Translations under genes and position numbers: made by a program | The notes under the pieces: generated by a model | Seen by the model: the letters and a program-made list of their open reading frames with translations, nothing else | Told to the model about the DNA's origin: nothing | Databases searched by the model: none | Assembly (NCBI GenBank): GCA_025357835.1 | Contig: JANYLM010000114.1 | Coordinates: 1 to 55,413 of the forward strand | Direction of reading: 5' to 3' | Length of the DNA stretch: 55,413 bases | From: Gammaproteobacteria bacterium | GTDB taxonomy: Bacteria > Pseudomonadota > Gammaproteobacteria > Steroidobacterales > Steroidobacteraceae | Shown here: one piece after another, positions 13,883 through 21,818 of the stretch | Numbering within the stretch: position 1 is the stretch's first letter | Layout: every line of letters starts with the position of its first letter

Positions 13883-14851
13883 TTACTGCATTTTTGCAGT
13901 TCTCGCCTCTAGCCGCGACGCGAGGCGGCTGCACAGATAGGTCCATACCAGTGTAGCTGCCGCATTACTGGTCAAATCGGCGTGATCGTAGGCCGGTGCG
14001 ACCTCGCACAAATCCATGCCAATCCAGTCGAGACCGTGCAGCTCTTCCATCAGCGTCATAACCGCTGCCGTCGATAGTCCACCCGGTTCTGGTGTACCGG
14101 TTCCCGGCGCGTTGGCTGGGTCCAGGGAATCGATATCCAGCGACAGATAAACCGGTGCATCGCCCATCGACGTCAGCTGCTTGCGCACCGTCGCGCAGAT
14201 GTCCCGCAGTTGCGCAGGGCTCTCGAGTCCGCGCAAGTCTCTGCCGGTGTAGATCAGTCCACCGCGTGCACTCACATACTCGCGGATATCCCTTCGCGCC
14301 GGCGATCGAATCCCGAACTGTACGGTGAGAGTGGGATCAACCAAGCCCTCAGAGATAGCTTCGCGGAGCCAGGTACCATGCCCTGACGGCTCTCCTGCAT
14401 GATCGGGCCAGGTGTCGCAATGCGCATCGAAGTGCACCAGCGCCAGCGTTCGACCGTGACGCGCACGATAGGCGCGCAGCAGCGGCAATGTGATCGAGTG
14501 ATCGCCGCCCAACCAAATCATGTGATGCCGCGAAATCAATTCGGACGCCTGCGGCTGCAATACTGCGCGCATCGCCGACAGCGACGTGTTCGGCAATGCG
14601 AGATCGCCGATATCCGCGATCGACGCGCCGGCGGTTACATTGAACATGGGGTGCTCTCCGTCGCACAGCATATGGCTGGCGCGGCGGATGGCGTAGGGCC
14701 CAAAGCGCGAGCCGGGGCGATTCGTGGTTGCGCCGTCCCAGGCGATTCCCGCGACGACTACTTCTGCATTTGGCCGAGCAGTCAGCGGTGGCGCGCTCAG
14801 GAAACCTGGATTGGTCGTAGAGGTCAGAAAGGCGAATTGATAGTCGGTCAT
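13883..14851 (-). CDS. speB: Agmatinase-like ureohydrolase
   Basis: 322 aa, arginase/agmatinase fold. These enzymes use a binuclear Mn centre to split a guanidino compound into urea and an amine. All three metal motifs are present: GGDHS (115-119), HFDAHCDT (140-147) and SLDIDSLDPANAPG (about 237-250). The last, with the PGTGTPEPGGL that follows, favours the SpeB subfamily over arginase. The substrate could be agmatine or a related compound such as guanidinobutyrate. ATG 14851 is preferred over a GTG at 14887 because it gives the normal family length. A true arginase lies 7 kb away in this window. Confidence 0.85.
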   Translation of the reverse strand: MTDYQFAFLTSTTNPGFLSAPPLTARPNAEVVVAGIAWDGATTNRPGSRFGPYAIRRASHMLCDGEHPMFNVTAGASIADIGDLALPNTSLSAMRAVLQPQASELISRHHMIWLGGDHSITLPLLRAYRARHGRTLALVHFDAHCDTWPDHAGEPSGHGTWLREAISEGLVDPTLTVQFGIRSPARRDIREYVSARGGLIYTGRDLRGLESPAQLRDICATVRKQLTSMGDAPVYLSLDIDSLDPANAPGTGTPEPGGLSTAAVMTLMEELHGLDWIGMDLCEVAPAYDHADLTSNAAATLVWTYLCSRLASRLEARTAKMQ

Positions 14852-14949
14852 GAGCTCAGAATCTACAGACTGGAGGCCGTCAACCACAAGAGGTGAGTCA
14901 ACCGCGGCGAACTGCTAGCCTATGCACCGTCTAGCAATGGAGGTCGGTC

Positions 14950-15717
14950 ATGACGAGCACGCAAAGTTCATTCGTTTGGTATGAGCTGATGACCAGTGAC
15001 GTCGCCGCGGCAAAGACATTCTACAGCGACGTAGTCGGGTGGAAGACCGAAGATATGCCCATGCCTGGCATGACTTATACCCTGCTGAGTATGGGGGAGG
15101 CCCAGGTCGGCGGAATGATGACGCTGCCGAAGGATGCCTGCGACGCCGGAATGAGGCCTTGCTGGGGTAGCTATATCGCCGTCGATAATGTCGATAGCGC
15201 CGCAAACAAGGTGCAAGGTTTGGGTGGCAAAATCTACGCCGCGCCGGCGGATATTCCCAATGTCGGGCGTTTTGCCGTCGTGGCCGATCCGCAGGGAGCG
15301 AGCTTCAATTTGTTCAAGCCGACGCAACCCGCTCAGCGCGTCGCCTCGACCGAACCAGGACAGGTGGGCTGGCATGAATTGCACAGCAATGATTGGCCGA
15401 AGGCCTTCGGTTTCTACAATGCGATGTTCGGCTGGCTCAGGGGTGATGGGGTGGATATGGGCCCCATGGGAACCTATCAACTGTTCACGGTAGGCGGGAT
15501 TCCAACGGGGGGAATGTTCAATAGCTCGGCTGCAGGGGCAGCGCGATACTGGCTATATTATTTCAACGTCGGCGATATCGACGCTGCGGCCAAATGCGTA
15601 ACTGACGGCGGCGGCAAGATCACGCAGGGACCGCAGCAGGTGCCGGGTGGCAGCTGGATAGTCCAGGCCGCCGATCCGCAGGGTGCAGCGTTCGCGTTGG
15701 TTGGCTCGCGGAAGTAG
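14950..15717 (+). CDS. VOC-family protein with two glyoxalase-like domains
   Basis: 255 aa made of two tandem VOC (vicinal oxygen chelate) repeats, near residues 8-122 and 138-253. Each begins with an F-W-x-E-L type strand (FVWYELMTSDVAAAKTFYSDVVGW; GWHELHSNDWPKAFGFYNAMFGW) and ends ADPQGAxF. VOC proteins include metal enzymes that act on aldehydes, aromatics or antibiotics, and also binding-only members, so the substrate cannot be named. GGAGG upstream supports the ATG. It is divergent from the agmatinase gene, with about 100 nt between the two starts. Confidence 0.85.
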   Translation: MTSTQSSFVWYELMTSDVAAAKTFYSDVVGWKTEDMPMPGMTYTLLSMGEAQVGGMMTLPKDACDAGMRPCWGSYIAVDNVDSAANKVQGLGGKIYAAPADIPNVGRFAVVADPQGASFNLFKPTQPAQRVASTEPGQVGWHELHSNDWPKAFGFYNAMFGWLRGDGVDMGPMGTYQLFTVGGIPTGGMFNSSAAGAARYWLYYFNVGDIDAAAKCVTDGGGKITQGPQQVPGGSWIVQAADPQGAAFALVGSRK

Positions 15718-15756
15718 CTCGTATGCGCGGCGGGCCCAAGAAACAGGACATTTAGC

Positions 15757-16275
15757 TTGCGATACCTGTCCGCTCTCGTGCTGTGTTTCTCAGTCGCGAA
15801 CTCGGCGGTGTTCGCAGACCCGTCTAGCGAGGTGTCCATTGGGGGGGTTCTGCCGGACGCTATACTTCAGGGGCTGAACGGCCCATCCCAAAAGCTCAGC
15901 TCGTTCCGCGGCCGGCCGCTGATCATCAATGTGTGGGCGAGCTGGTGCGGTCCCTGCAGGGAGGAAATGGCGTCTTTGGAGAGGCTGGCGTGGCGCGACC
16001 GACAGCAATACTTTGTGATCATCGGCATTTCCACGGATGATAGTGCCGATCAAGCCAAGAGCCTGTTGAAGAATGCGAATGCAACCATCAGCCAGTTCAT
16101 CGACACCAGGCTGCAAATGGAACACATGCTGGGCGCATCGCGTCTACCCTTGACCGTGCTGGTCGACGCCAATGGCCGGATCCTCGAGAAAGTCTACGGG
16201 GCGAGACAATGGGACGGCGCCGATGCGGTACGTTTGATCGATGACACTATTCACAGAAAGCCGCGGCAGCGCTAA
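15757..16275 (+). CDS. Exported TlpA-like thiol:disulfide oxidoreductase
   Basis: 172 aa. A signal peptide (about residues 1-20, ending VFA-D) directs it to the periplasm. A thioredoxin fold of the TlpA/ResA type follows, with the active-site motif WASWCGPC (Cys64, Cys67) and a cis-Pro region RLPLTVLVD near 130. Members reduce disulfides in apocytochromes or other periplasmic proteins. No partner genes are adjacent, so the target is unknown. The start is TTG at 15757; no ATG lies before the signal peptide. It begins 40 nt after the VOC gene. Confidence 0.85.
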   Translation: MRYLSALVLCFSVANSAVFADPSSEVSIGGVLPDAILQGLNGPSQKLSSFRGRPLIINVWASWCGPCREEMASLERLAWRDRQQYFVIIGISTDDSADQAKSLLKNANATISQFIDTRLQMEHMLGASRLPLTVLVDANGRILEKVYGARQWDGADAVRLIDDTIHRKPRQR

Positions 16276-16823
16276 AGCACCGGGCAAAGAAGCTGGGCGC
16301 TTGTAACTGCATATTCCGACTCATCGTCTTCAGGGTTTCCAGAGCATCGTGAACAGTTTTGGGGTATGCCGGCTTAACGTTCGCGATGGCGGCTCCAGCA
16401 TCGTAGTGAATGTAGCGGCTGTAACGGCGTCGGAATTCAAGTGAGGCTGCTGAATTAGTCGCTGGTAGCCAATGCGGCGTCGCGACCCCCCCTAAGTGCG
16501 GTCGAAAATCAGGTGGTCAATTCGTGTGGGCGCTCCGTCTCAGTACGGCCAACTGCGGTCTTTCGGATATTAGAGCCAAAGCTCCCGGAAGCTGCCGGCC
16601 GAACCGGTTAGGGGGCACAACGGTCCGCACGCCTCCCACCTCGAGCAGTGACGTTGACTTCCGATAAGATAGTCGCCTGGGTGCCGCCCTACAATGAATC
16701 CTAAATCGTGCCTCCTTCTTGATCTTCGGCGCTGCGTCGCGCATCTTCGAACACCCGCTCAGGTCTTCTACTGGAGCGCGGCGCAACAAAAGTCCAAGAC
16801 GTAACGACTCAAGGAGAATAAAC
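16276..16823. other. 548-nt stretch without a recognisable gene
   Basis: No frame here gives a protein I recognise. A minus-strand frame of 149 codons (16517-16966) is open, but it overlaps the start of the next gene and has no family signature. The only landmark is AAGGAG (16811-16816), the ribosome-binding site of the next gene. The stretch may hold its promoter or decayed sequence; I see no repeat or mobile-element end. Confidence 0.5.
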
Positions 16824-17285
16824 GTGAAGAAGACTCTCTCACTCATCATGCTCGCAGCGGTGTTGTTCGCCGGTCCTGCCTTTGCCGCAGACCCGATCGT
16901 CGGCACTTGGAAGCTCGACATCGCGAAATCAAAGTTCAGCTCGGGTGCAGCGCTGACCGGCGGCACCCGTGTTTATAAGGAAGCCAATGGACTGTACACG
17001 CTCGATCAGAAGCTGACAGGCGCAGATGGCAAGGAGACATCGAACCGGGTGCAGTACCGCGACGGTCAGGAGGTAAAGCAGGCCGCGGGGGCCGCGGCGG
17101 ATACGACGCTCGCGAAGAAGATCGATTCGAACACCTGGGACTTCGATCTCAAGAAGGATGGTAAGGTTGTCGGCCACGTGCATCGTGTCGTATCAGCGGA
17201 CGGCAAGATGCTGACGATACACAACACGGGCATGCAGCTAAGCGGTGTTACGGGCGACGAGACGCTCGTGTTCGACAGGCAGTAG
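16824..17285 (+). CDS. Small secreted protein of unknown function
   Basis: 153 aa. GTG at 16824 lies 7 nt after a perfect AAGGAG. A clear signal peptide (KKTLSLIMLAAVLFAGPAFAA) is followed by a mature domain beginning DPIVGTWKLDIAKSKF. The rest is beta-rich (TxVYKEANGLYTLDQKLTGADG; GKMLTIHNTGMQLSG). The GTWKLDxxKSKF opening is common in small exported proteobacterial proteins of lipocalin-like shape, but I cannot name a function. It has no close co-directional neighbour and is probably monocistronic. Confidence 0.75.
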   Translation: MKKTLSLIMLAAVLFAGPAFAADPIVGTWKLDIAKSKFSSGAALTGGTRVYKEANGLYTLDQKLTGADGKETSNRVQYRDGQEVKQAAGAAADTTLAKKIDSNTWDFDLKKDGKVVGHVHRVVSADGKMLTIHNTGMQLSGVTGDETLVFDRQ

Positions 17286-17507
17286 GGTTCCGCAACGGTA
17301 TGTGCGCACACGGATGTGCGCACCGACCAAGCCATCTACTCCGTGGGAACCATTGCCAAAGCGGGGCCGCTGGCGTGGCTACTGGGTGGCTGCTTAGCCG
17401 ATTTTAAATGTCCGCTCCCGGCAACGGCGAACGGTGCCACCACATCGGGCTGATGTCGCAAGCGCCTGAACGGCCTAGCCGGTCTCTTTTGTGGCGGCCT
17501 GTCGCCA

Positions 17508-18572
17508 CTAGGACGCAACCGATTCAATCAGGTCGGCGTGATGGCGCCTGGCGACGTCGGGGTGGGAGCGTAGGCGCCCCTTCAGGTAATTCAGTCCTAC
17601 CTCGTGAAACAGAGGGTTGTTTGGATCGCGCTCGGGGCCGTGTGCATCCGCGGCTAGCGCTGCCGGCAACTGTAGAAGCGGGACGGTGGCGTCGAGGCGT
17701 GCACCTAAAAAAAACGCTACGGACAGGCGCTCGACGCCGGTGGGCGGTGTGACGACACGGTGCATGGTTGCGCGCAAGTAGCCGTCGGAGGCGAGTTCGA
17801 GCAGTTCACCAATGTTGATGATGAAGGTGCCCGCTCGGGGCTGCACGTCGATCCAGCCCTGCGGAGTCTCGACTTGCAGGCCTGCTTGTTCGTCTTGCAG
17901 GAGCAGGGTAAGGAGTTCGGAGTCCTTGTGTGCGCCTACGCCTTGGTGGGTGCCGGCAGCTTGCTGAGGCCCGACACCCTGAACGACGGCGGTGAAGTCA
18001 CGCCCTGGGTAACGGATAAGTTTCACTAAGTGGTGTGGGTCATCCCTATAAAGAGGCTCGAATGCGTCGGCGGGTTGGCCGAGAGCCAATGCGAGGGCGC
18101 GCAGTGTCCGGATGAGAACTGGGAAGGCAGCGGTTTGCCAACGCGCGACCACCGGGCGCAATTCGAGCAGTGTGGCGGGCCATTGATTCGGTCCTTGTAG
18201 TCGCGCCCAAGCGGGGGAGTTGGGGCTGATAGGCAGCGCCGGCCGCTCGGCCCCGATATCTATCTGTTCGCGCCAATCGGGGCGTCCACGCGTGAGCTCT
18301 GAGGCAACTCGATTGTAGCCGCGGAAATGCGGTGAATTCACCATTTCAATCGCCAGCTTGTCGGCTTCCGGCAGAGAGAAAAAGCGTCGCGCGGATTGCA
18401 TGAGGTCATGCAGCAACCGTGGTTCCACGCCGTGGCCGGTGACGTAGAAGAAACCTACATCATGGGCGGCTGCGCGCAGTTCGGCCAGGAAGGCTGTGCG
18501 CTGTACCTCCCCGGCGTCGAACCGGCGGAGGTCGAGCAGGGGAATGGGACTATTGGGTTCGCCGGCGCGCAT
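17508..18572 (-). CDS. Isopenicillin-N-synthase-like 2-oxoglutarate/Fe(II) dioxygenase
   Basis: 354 aa. The N-terminal DIOX_N region (IPLLDLRRFDAG...GFFYVTGHGV) is followed by the double-stranded beta-helix oxygenase core. The iron ligands are His215, Asp217 (GVGAHKDSE) and His271 (ATMHRV), and the oxoglutarate-binding R-x-S is Arg282/Ser284 (RLSVAFF). The family oxidises small molecules, including amino acids; the substrate is unknown here. It is divergent from hutD with only 17 nt between the start codons, and a palindrome fills that gap. Confidence 0.88.
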   Translation of the reverse strand: MRAGEPNSPIPLLDLRRFDAGEVQRTAFLAELRAAAHDVGFFYVTGHGVEPRLLHDLMQSARRFFSLPEADKLAIEMVNSPHFRGYNRVASELTRGRPDWREQIDIGAERPALPISPNSPAWARLQGPNQWPATLLELRPVVARWQTAAFPVLIRTLRALALALGQPADAFEPLYRDDPHHLVKLIRYPGRDFTAVVQGVGPQQAAGTHQGVGAHKDSELLTLLLQDEQAGLQVETPQGWIDVQPRAGTFIINIGELLELASDGYLRATMHRVVTPPTGVERLSVAFFLGARLDATVPLLQLPAALAADAHGPERDPNNPLFHEVGLNYLKGRLRSHPDVARRHHADLIESVAS

Positions 18573-18589
18573 TCCCGTAGAATACGGGA
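18573..18589. promoter_or_regulatory. Palindrome between divergent dioxygenase and hutD genes
   Basis: TCCCGTA-GAA-TACGGGA (18573-18579/18583-18589) is a perfect 7-bp inverted repeat that exactly fills the 17 nt between the two start codons (18572 minus strand, 18590 plus strand). It is either an operator or a hairpin in one or both leaders. With no room for two promoters, at least one transcript must start inside the opposite gene, or one of the start codons is wrong. Confidence 0.55.
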
Positions 18590-19201
18590 GTGCAAAATTC
18601 TAAGCTGCAGATCATTCGCAGAGCCTCGTTCAAGGCCACGCCTTGGAAGAATGGCGGCGGCATCACGCATGAAGCCATACGCGTGCCGGCGACCGGCGAT
18701 CCCTTCCGCTGGCGGGTCAGCGTGGCGGACATTGATGCCTCGGGCCCATTCTCGGAGTTTGTCGAGTATAACCGCAAGATGGTGTTATTGAAGGGTGCGG
18801 GCATCGAATTGCGCTTTGCCGACGGAGTGCATAAGACTTTGCGCAAGGTGGGTGAACTGGTGGAGTTCGATGGCGCCCTGGCCGCTCATTGCGAACTACT
18901 GAAGGGTCCCTGTGTGGATCTGAATCTCATGGTTTCCAAGGCGGACGGCGTCTCTGTTCGGGTGGAGCGTTTCGTCGAGTCGCTGGCGGTAAGCGCGGCG
19001 CGCAATGAAACGACCTTGGTGTTCGCCATCGACCGCAGGTTCAAGTTGGAAATCACCACGGGAAAGGCCGTGACGATCGAGCCCTGGGACCTGGCGGTGC
19101 TGTCGCAGGGCAGTGGTCACCTGCGCAGGCTGGAGTCGCCCAACGCCTTCGGGTCGACCTCGGTGTTTCTGGCGACGTTAAAATTTGTGAGTGGAGAGTA
19201 G
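18590..19201 (+). CDS. hutD: HutD-family cupin protein
   Basis: 203 aa. The N-terminal signature TPWKNGGGxTHEAxRxP with RWRVSVADIDASGPFSEF is typical of HutD, a bicupin protein linked to histidine utilisation. In Pseudomonas it has been proposed to limit hut expression, perhaps by sensing urocanate or formylated intermediates. Here it is 12-20 kb from the hut genes and beside an arginine-catabolic cluster. The start is GTG at 18590, right after the palindrome. Its last 24 nt overlap the convergent Lrp-type regulator. Confidence 0.88.
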   Translation: MQNSKLQIIRRASFKATPWKNGGGITHEAIRVPATGDPFRWRVSVADIDASGPFSEFVEYNRKMVLLKGAGIELRFADGVHKTLRKVGELVEFDGALAAHCELLKGPCVDLNLMVSKADGVSVRVERFVESLAVSAARNETTLVFAIDRRFKLEITTGKAVTIEPWDLAVLSQGSGHLRRLESPNAFGSTSVFLATLKFVSGE

Positions 19202-19600
19202 CAGGCTGGTCTCGGTGTTGGAGATGCCGTCGATGAGGCGAATGCGGCTCAGCACTTTGTCCACGCCTTCAAGGCTGTCGCTGCGTAGTTCGGCAACGAT
19301 GTCCCAGCGGCCGTTGGTGCTGTGCAAGGCGCAAACCGCCGGGTCGCCGCGCAGTGCCCTGAGCACTTCGTCCGTGCGATTGCCTTCGACCGCTACGGTC
19401 ATGAGTGCCCGAATCCGCTGATCCTCGGCTTGCGGCTTGAGCTTGACCGTATAGCCGACAATGGTGCCATCTTGTTCCATCCTCGCGAGCCGGTTTTGCA
19501 CCGTGCCGCGAGCCACATGCAATGCCTTGGCCAACGCGGCCACCGAGAACCGCGCGTTATCGCGCAGGAGAGAAATAAGCTGTCGATCGGTTGGGTCCAT
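19178..19600 (-). CDS. Lrp/AsnC-family transcriptional regulator
   Basis: 140 aa. The N-terminal helix-turn-helix (MDPTDRQLISLLRDNARFSV then AALAKALHVARGTVQNRLARMEQDGTI, residues 1-47) and the C-terminal RAM ligand/oligomerisation domain (about 60-135) are both typical and complete. It is divergent from the ornithine cyclodeaminase-arginase-putA cluster and very likely controls it, as Lrp-type regulators do for arginine, ornithine and proline catabolism. The effector is inferred to be one of those amino acids. It overlaps the hutD 3' end tail to tail. Confidence 0.9.
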   Translation of the reverse strand: MDPTDRQLISLLRDNARFSVAALAKALHVARGTVQNRLARMEQDGTIVGYTVKLKPQAEDQRIRALMTVAVEGNRTDEVLRALRGDPAVCALHSTNGRWDIVAELRSDSLEGVDKVLSRIRLIDGISNTETSLLLSTHKF

Positions 19601-19752
19601 TGCGGCATCCTGGCCAGCTTGGAAGTATTGTACAAAACGCCAATAATAGCTGACGTTTTGCCCAGAATGCTAGACTTATTGATCAATTTCCTGGCTATTA
19701 TTTAGCCTACCCGGTCCTTGAAACTAGCGTTTGGTTGAATTGGAGCAAGATC
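19601..19752. promoter_or_regulatory. Divergent control region: Lrp-type regulator / arginine catabolic cluster
   Basis: This AT-rich 152-nt gap contains two inverted repeats. CAAAACG (19633-19639) pairs with CGTTTTG (19654-19660) over a 14-nt spacer. AATAATAGC (19642-19650) is inverted as GCTATTATT (19694-19702). AT-rich imperfect dyads spaced along the DNA are what an Lrp octamer binds. A GGAG at 19742-19745 is the ribosome-binding site for the cyclodeaminase. No single strong -35/-10 pair stands out. Confidence 0.6.
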
Positions 19753-20817
19753 ATGGTGGATTACATCGGAACAGCGCGCCTTCGAGAATTGGTGTCCCGC
19801 ATCGGGCCGGCTCGCTTCATTACGGAACTGGCCGGAGAGATCGAGGCTGACTACCTGCGCTGGAACGAGTTCGAGAAATCGGCGCGGCTTGCCAGCCACT
19901 CTTCCAGTGGCGTCATTGAGCTCATGCCGACCAGCGACGGCAAGCTGTATTCATTCAAGTACGTCAACGGCCATCCCAAGAACACGGCTCGGGGCCTGCT
20001 CACGGTGACGGCCTTCGGCGTGCTCGCGGACGTGGCCACGGGCTACCCCTTGCTGCTGTCGGAGATGACCTTCGTCACGGCGCTGCGCACCGCGGCGATT
20101 TCGGCCCTCGCGGCGAGCAGCATGGCGCGCCCGACCAGTTGCGTTATGGCCATGATAGGCAACGGTGCGCAGAGTGAATTTCAGACTATTGCGTTTCACC
20201 AAATAATGGGTATCCGAGAGGTGCGGCTCTACGACACAGATGCCAATGCCACGGCCAAGCTGATCCGCAATCTGACGAGGCTGCAACTCCCGGACCTCAC
20301 GGTCACTCGATGTTCTAGCACGGCTGAGGCGGCGCGCGGCGCCGATATCGTGACCACGGTGACCGCAGACAAGCGCAATGCGACCATTCTCACGCCGGAC
20401 ATGATCGAGCCTGGGATGCATTTAAACGCCGTCGGGGGCGACTGTCCGGGTAAAACGGAATTGCATGCCGACATTCTGCGCGGGAAGGACGTGCGTATTG
20501 TCGTCGAGTTCGAGCCGCAGGCGCGAATCGAGGGAGAGATTCAACAACTCGGCGGCGGCGGGCAGGTCACCGAACTCGCCGATGTATTGCTGGCGAAGCA
20601 TCCGGCGCGATTGAGCGATCGCGATGTCACGATATTTGATTCCGTGGGCTTCGCGCTCAACGACTTCTCCTCGCTGCGTTATTTGCATCGTTTGAACATC
20701 GAGCAGCCCGACGGGGGCCAGCGCATCGATCTCATCCCCGAGCCGGAAGACCCGAAGGACCTGTTCGCGGGGCTTGCCCAAGATCGCGCTCCGGCGCGCC
20801 AGCGCAGGTTCGCGTGA
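19753..20817 (+). CDS. ocd: Ornithine cyclodeaminase
   Basis: 354 aa. The enzyme converts L-ornithine to L-proline plus ammonia with bound NAD+. The Rossmann motif is IGNGAQSEFQ near residues 135-144. The catalytic Asp lies in GGDCPGKTEL, and the substrate region is MTFVTALRTAAISALA. The DCPGKTE form is typical of true cyclodeaminases rather than mu-crystallin relatives. ATG 19753 is chosen because GGAG lies 7 nt upstream; an in-frame TTG at 19735 is less likely. The TGA shares a base with the arginase ATG, so the two are translationally coupled. Confidence 0.92.
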   Translation: MVDYIGTARLRELVSRIGPARFITELAGEIEADYLRWNEFEKSARLASHSSSGVIELMPTSDGKLYSFKYVNGHPKNTARGLLTVTAFGVLADVATGYPLLLSEMTFVTALRTAAISALAASSMARPTSCVMAMIGNGAQSEFQTIAFHQIMGIREVRLYDTDANATAKLIRNLTRLQLPDLTVTRCSSTAEAARGADIVTTVTADKRNATILTPDMIEPGMHLNAVGGDCPGKTELHADILRGKDVRIVVEFEPQARIEGEIQQLGGGGQVTELADVLLAKHPARLSDRDVTIFDSVGFALNDFSSLRYLHRLNIEQPDGGQRIDLIPEPEDPKDLFAGLAQDRAPARQRRFA

Positions 20818-21773
20818 TGATCGCTGCAGCGCGTACCGCCAGTCTCATCGGCGCACCGACGGATATCGGCGCCGGTGATCGAGGCGCCTCCATGGGTCCC
20901 GAAGCCTTGCGCGTCGCCGGCATTCATGCGGCGCTGGTTCAGCGTGGCCTTAACGTGGTGGATTGCGGCAATGTCAGCGGCCCGCCGAATCCCGGTCTGG
21001 TCAGGGTGAACGGCTATCGCAATCTGGCGCAGGTGACCGCATGGAACCATGAGGTGCATGATGCGGTGTACCGGGAGCTCACCGAACATCGATTGCCGAT
21101 TCTGCTCGGCGGCGATCATTCCCTCAGCATAGGCTCGATTTCGGCGGTCGCGCGCCACTGCCGCGAGACCCATAGGCCGCTGCGCGTGCTGTGGGTGGAT
21201 GCGCATGCCGATTTCAATACCCGCGAACTGTCGCCCAGCGGCAGCCTGCACGGAATGCCGGTATCGGTCCTGTGTGGTTTCGGCCCGCGCGAGCTGCTGC
21301 AGATCGGCGGAACTTGCCCGGCCATTCGCCCGCAGTGGATCCGTCAGATTGGAATTCGCAGCGTGGATGCCGGCGAGAGGCGCTTCGTGCATGAACAGGA
21401 TCTCGAAGTGTTCGACATGCGCTTCATCGATGAGATGGGCATGCGCAGAGTCATGGAACTCGCCTTACAGGATATGGACGAGGATACGCACCTGCATGTG
21501 AGCTTCGACGTGGACTCCCTCGATCCGGAAATTGCACCTGCCGTGGGAACCACCGTGCCCGGCGGCCTGTCCTATCGCGAAGCGCAACTGTGTATGGAAA
21601 TGATAGCCGACACCGGGCAAGTCGCCTCGCTGGACATCATGGAATTGAATCCCGCCTTAGACGTGCGCAACAAAACGGCAGTGCTTGCCGTCGACCTGGT
21701 GGAATCGCTGTTCGGCAAGAGTACCCTGATGCGCAAACCTCTGGCATTCGCGGGCGCTCTTATCGATACTTGA
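20817..21773 (+). CDS. rocF: Arginase
   Basis: 318 aa. It hydrolyses arginine to ornithine and urea using two Mn ions. Metal motifs are GGDHS (about residues 97-101), DAHADFNT (about 124-131) and SFDVDSLDP (about 227-235). The start ASLIGAPTDIGAGDRGASMGPEALR is the arginase type, distinct from the agmatinase at 13883-14851. ATG 20817 overlaps the upstream stop by one base (TGATG); a GTG at 20814 is an alternative. The product ornithine is the substrate of the gene just upstream. putA follows after 45 nt. Confidence 0.94.
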   Translation: MIAAARTASLIGAPTDIGAGDRGASMGPEALRVAGIHAALVQRGLNVVDCGNVSGPPNPGLVRVNGYRNLAQVTAWNHEVHDAVYRELTEHRLPILLGGDHSLSIGSISAVARHCRETHRPLRVLWVDAHADFNTRELSPSGSLHGMPVSVLCGFGPRELLQIGGTCPAIRPQWIRQIGIRSVDAGERRFVHEQDLEVFDMRFIDEMGMRRVMELALQDMDEDTHLHVSFDVDSLDPEIAPAVGTTVPGGLSYREAQLCMEMIADTGQVASLDIMELNPALDVRNKTAVLAVDLVESLFGKSTLMRKPLAFAGALIDT

Positions 21774-21818
21774 CGCTTATTTCCAAACCCGATCGCAAAT
21801 TTCCTGTAAGGATTAGCC

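Noticed and set aside
16517..16966. A 149-codon minus-strand frame in the gap before the secreted protein
   Set aside because: It overlaps the signal peptide and ribosome-binding site of the real gene and shows no signature.
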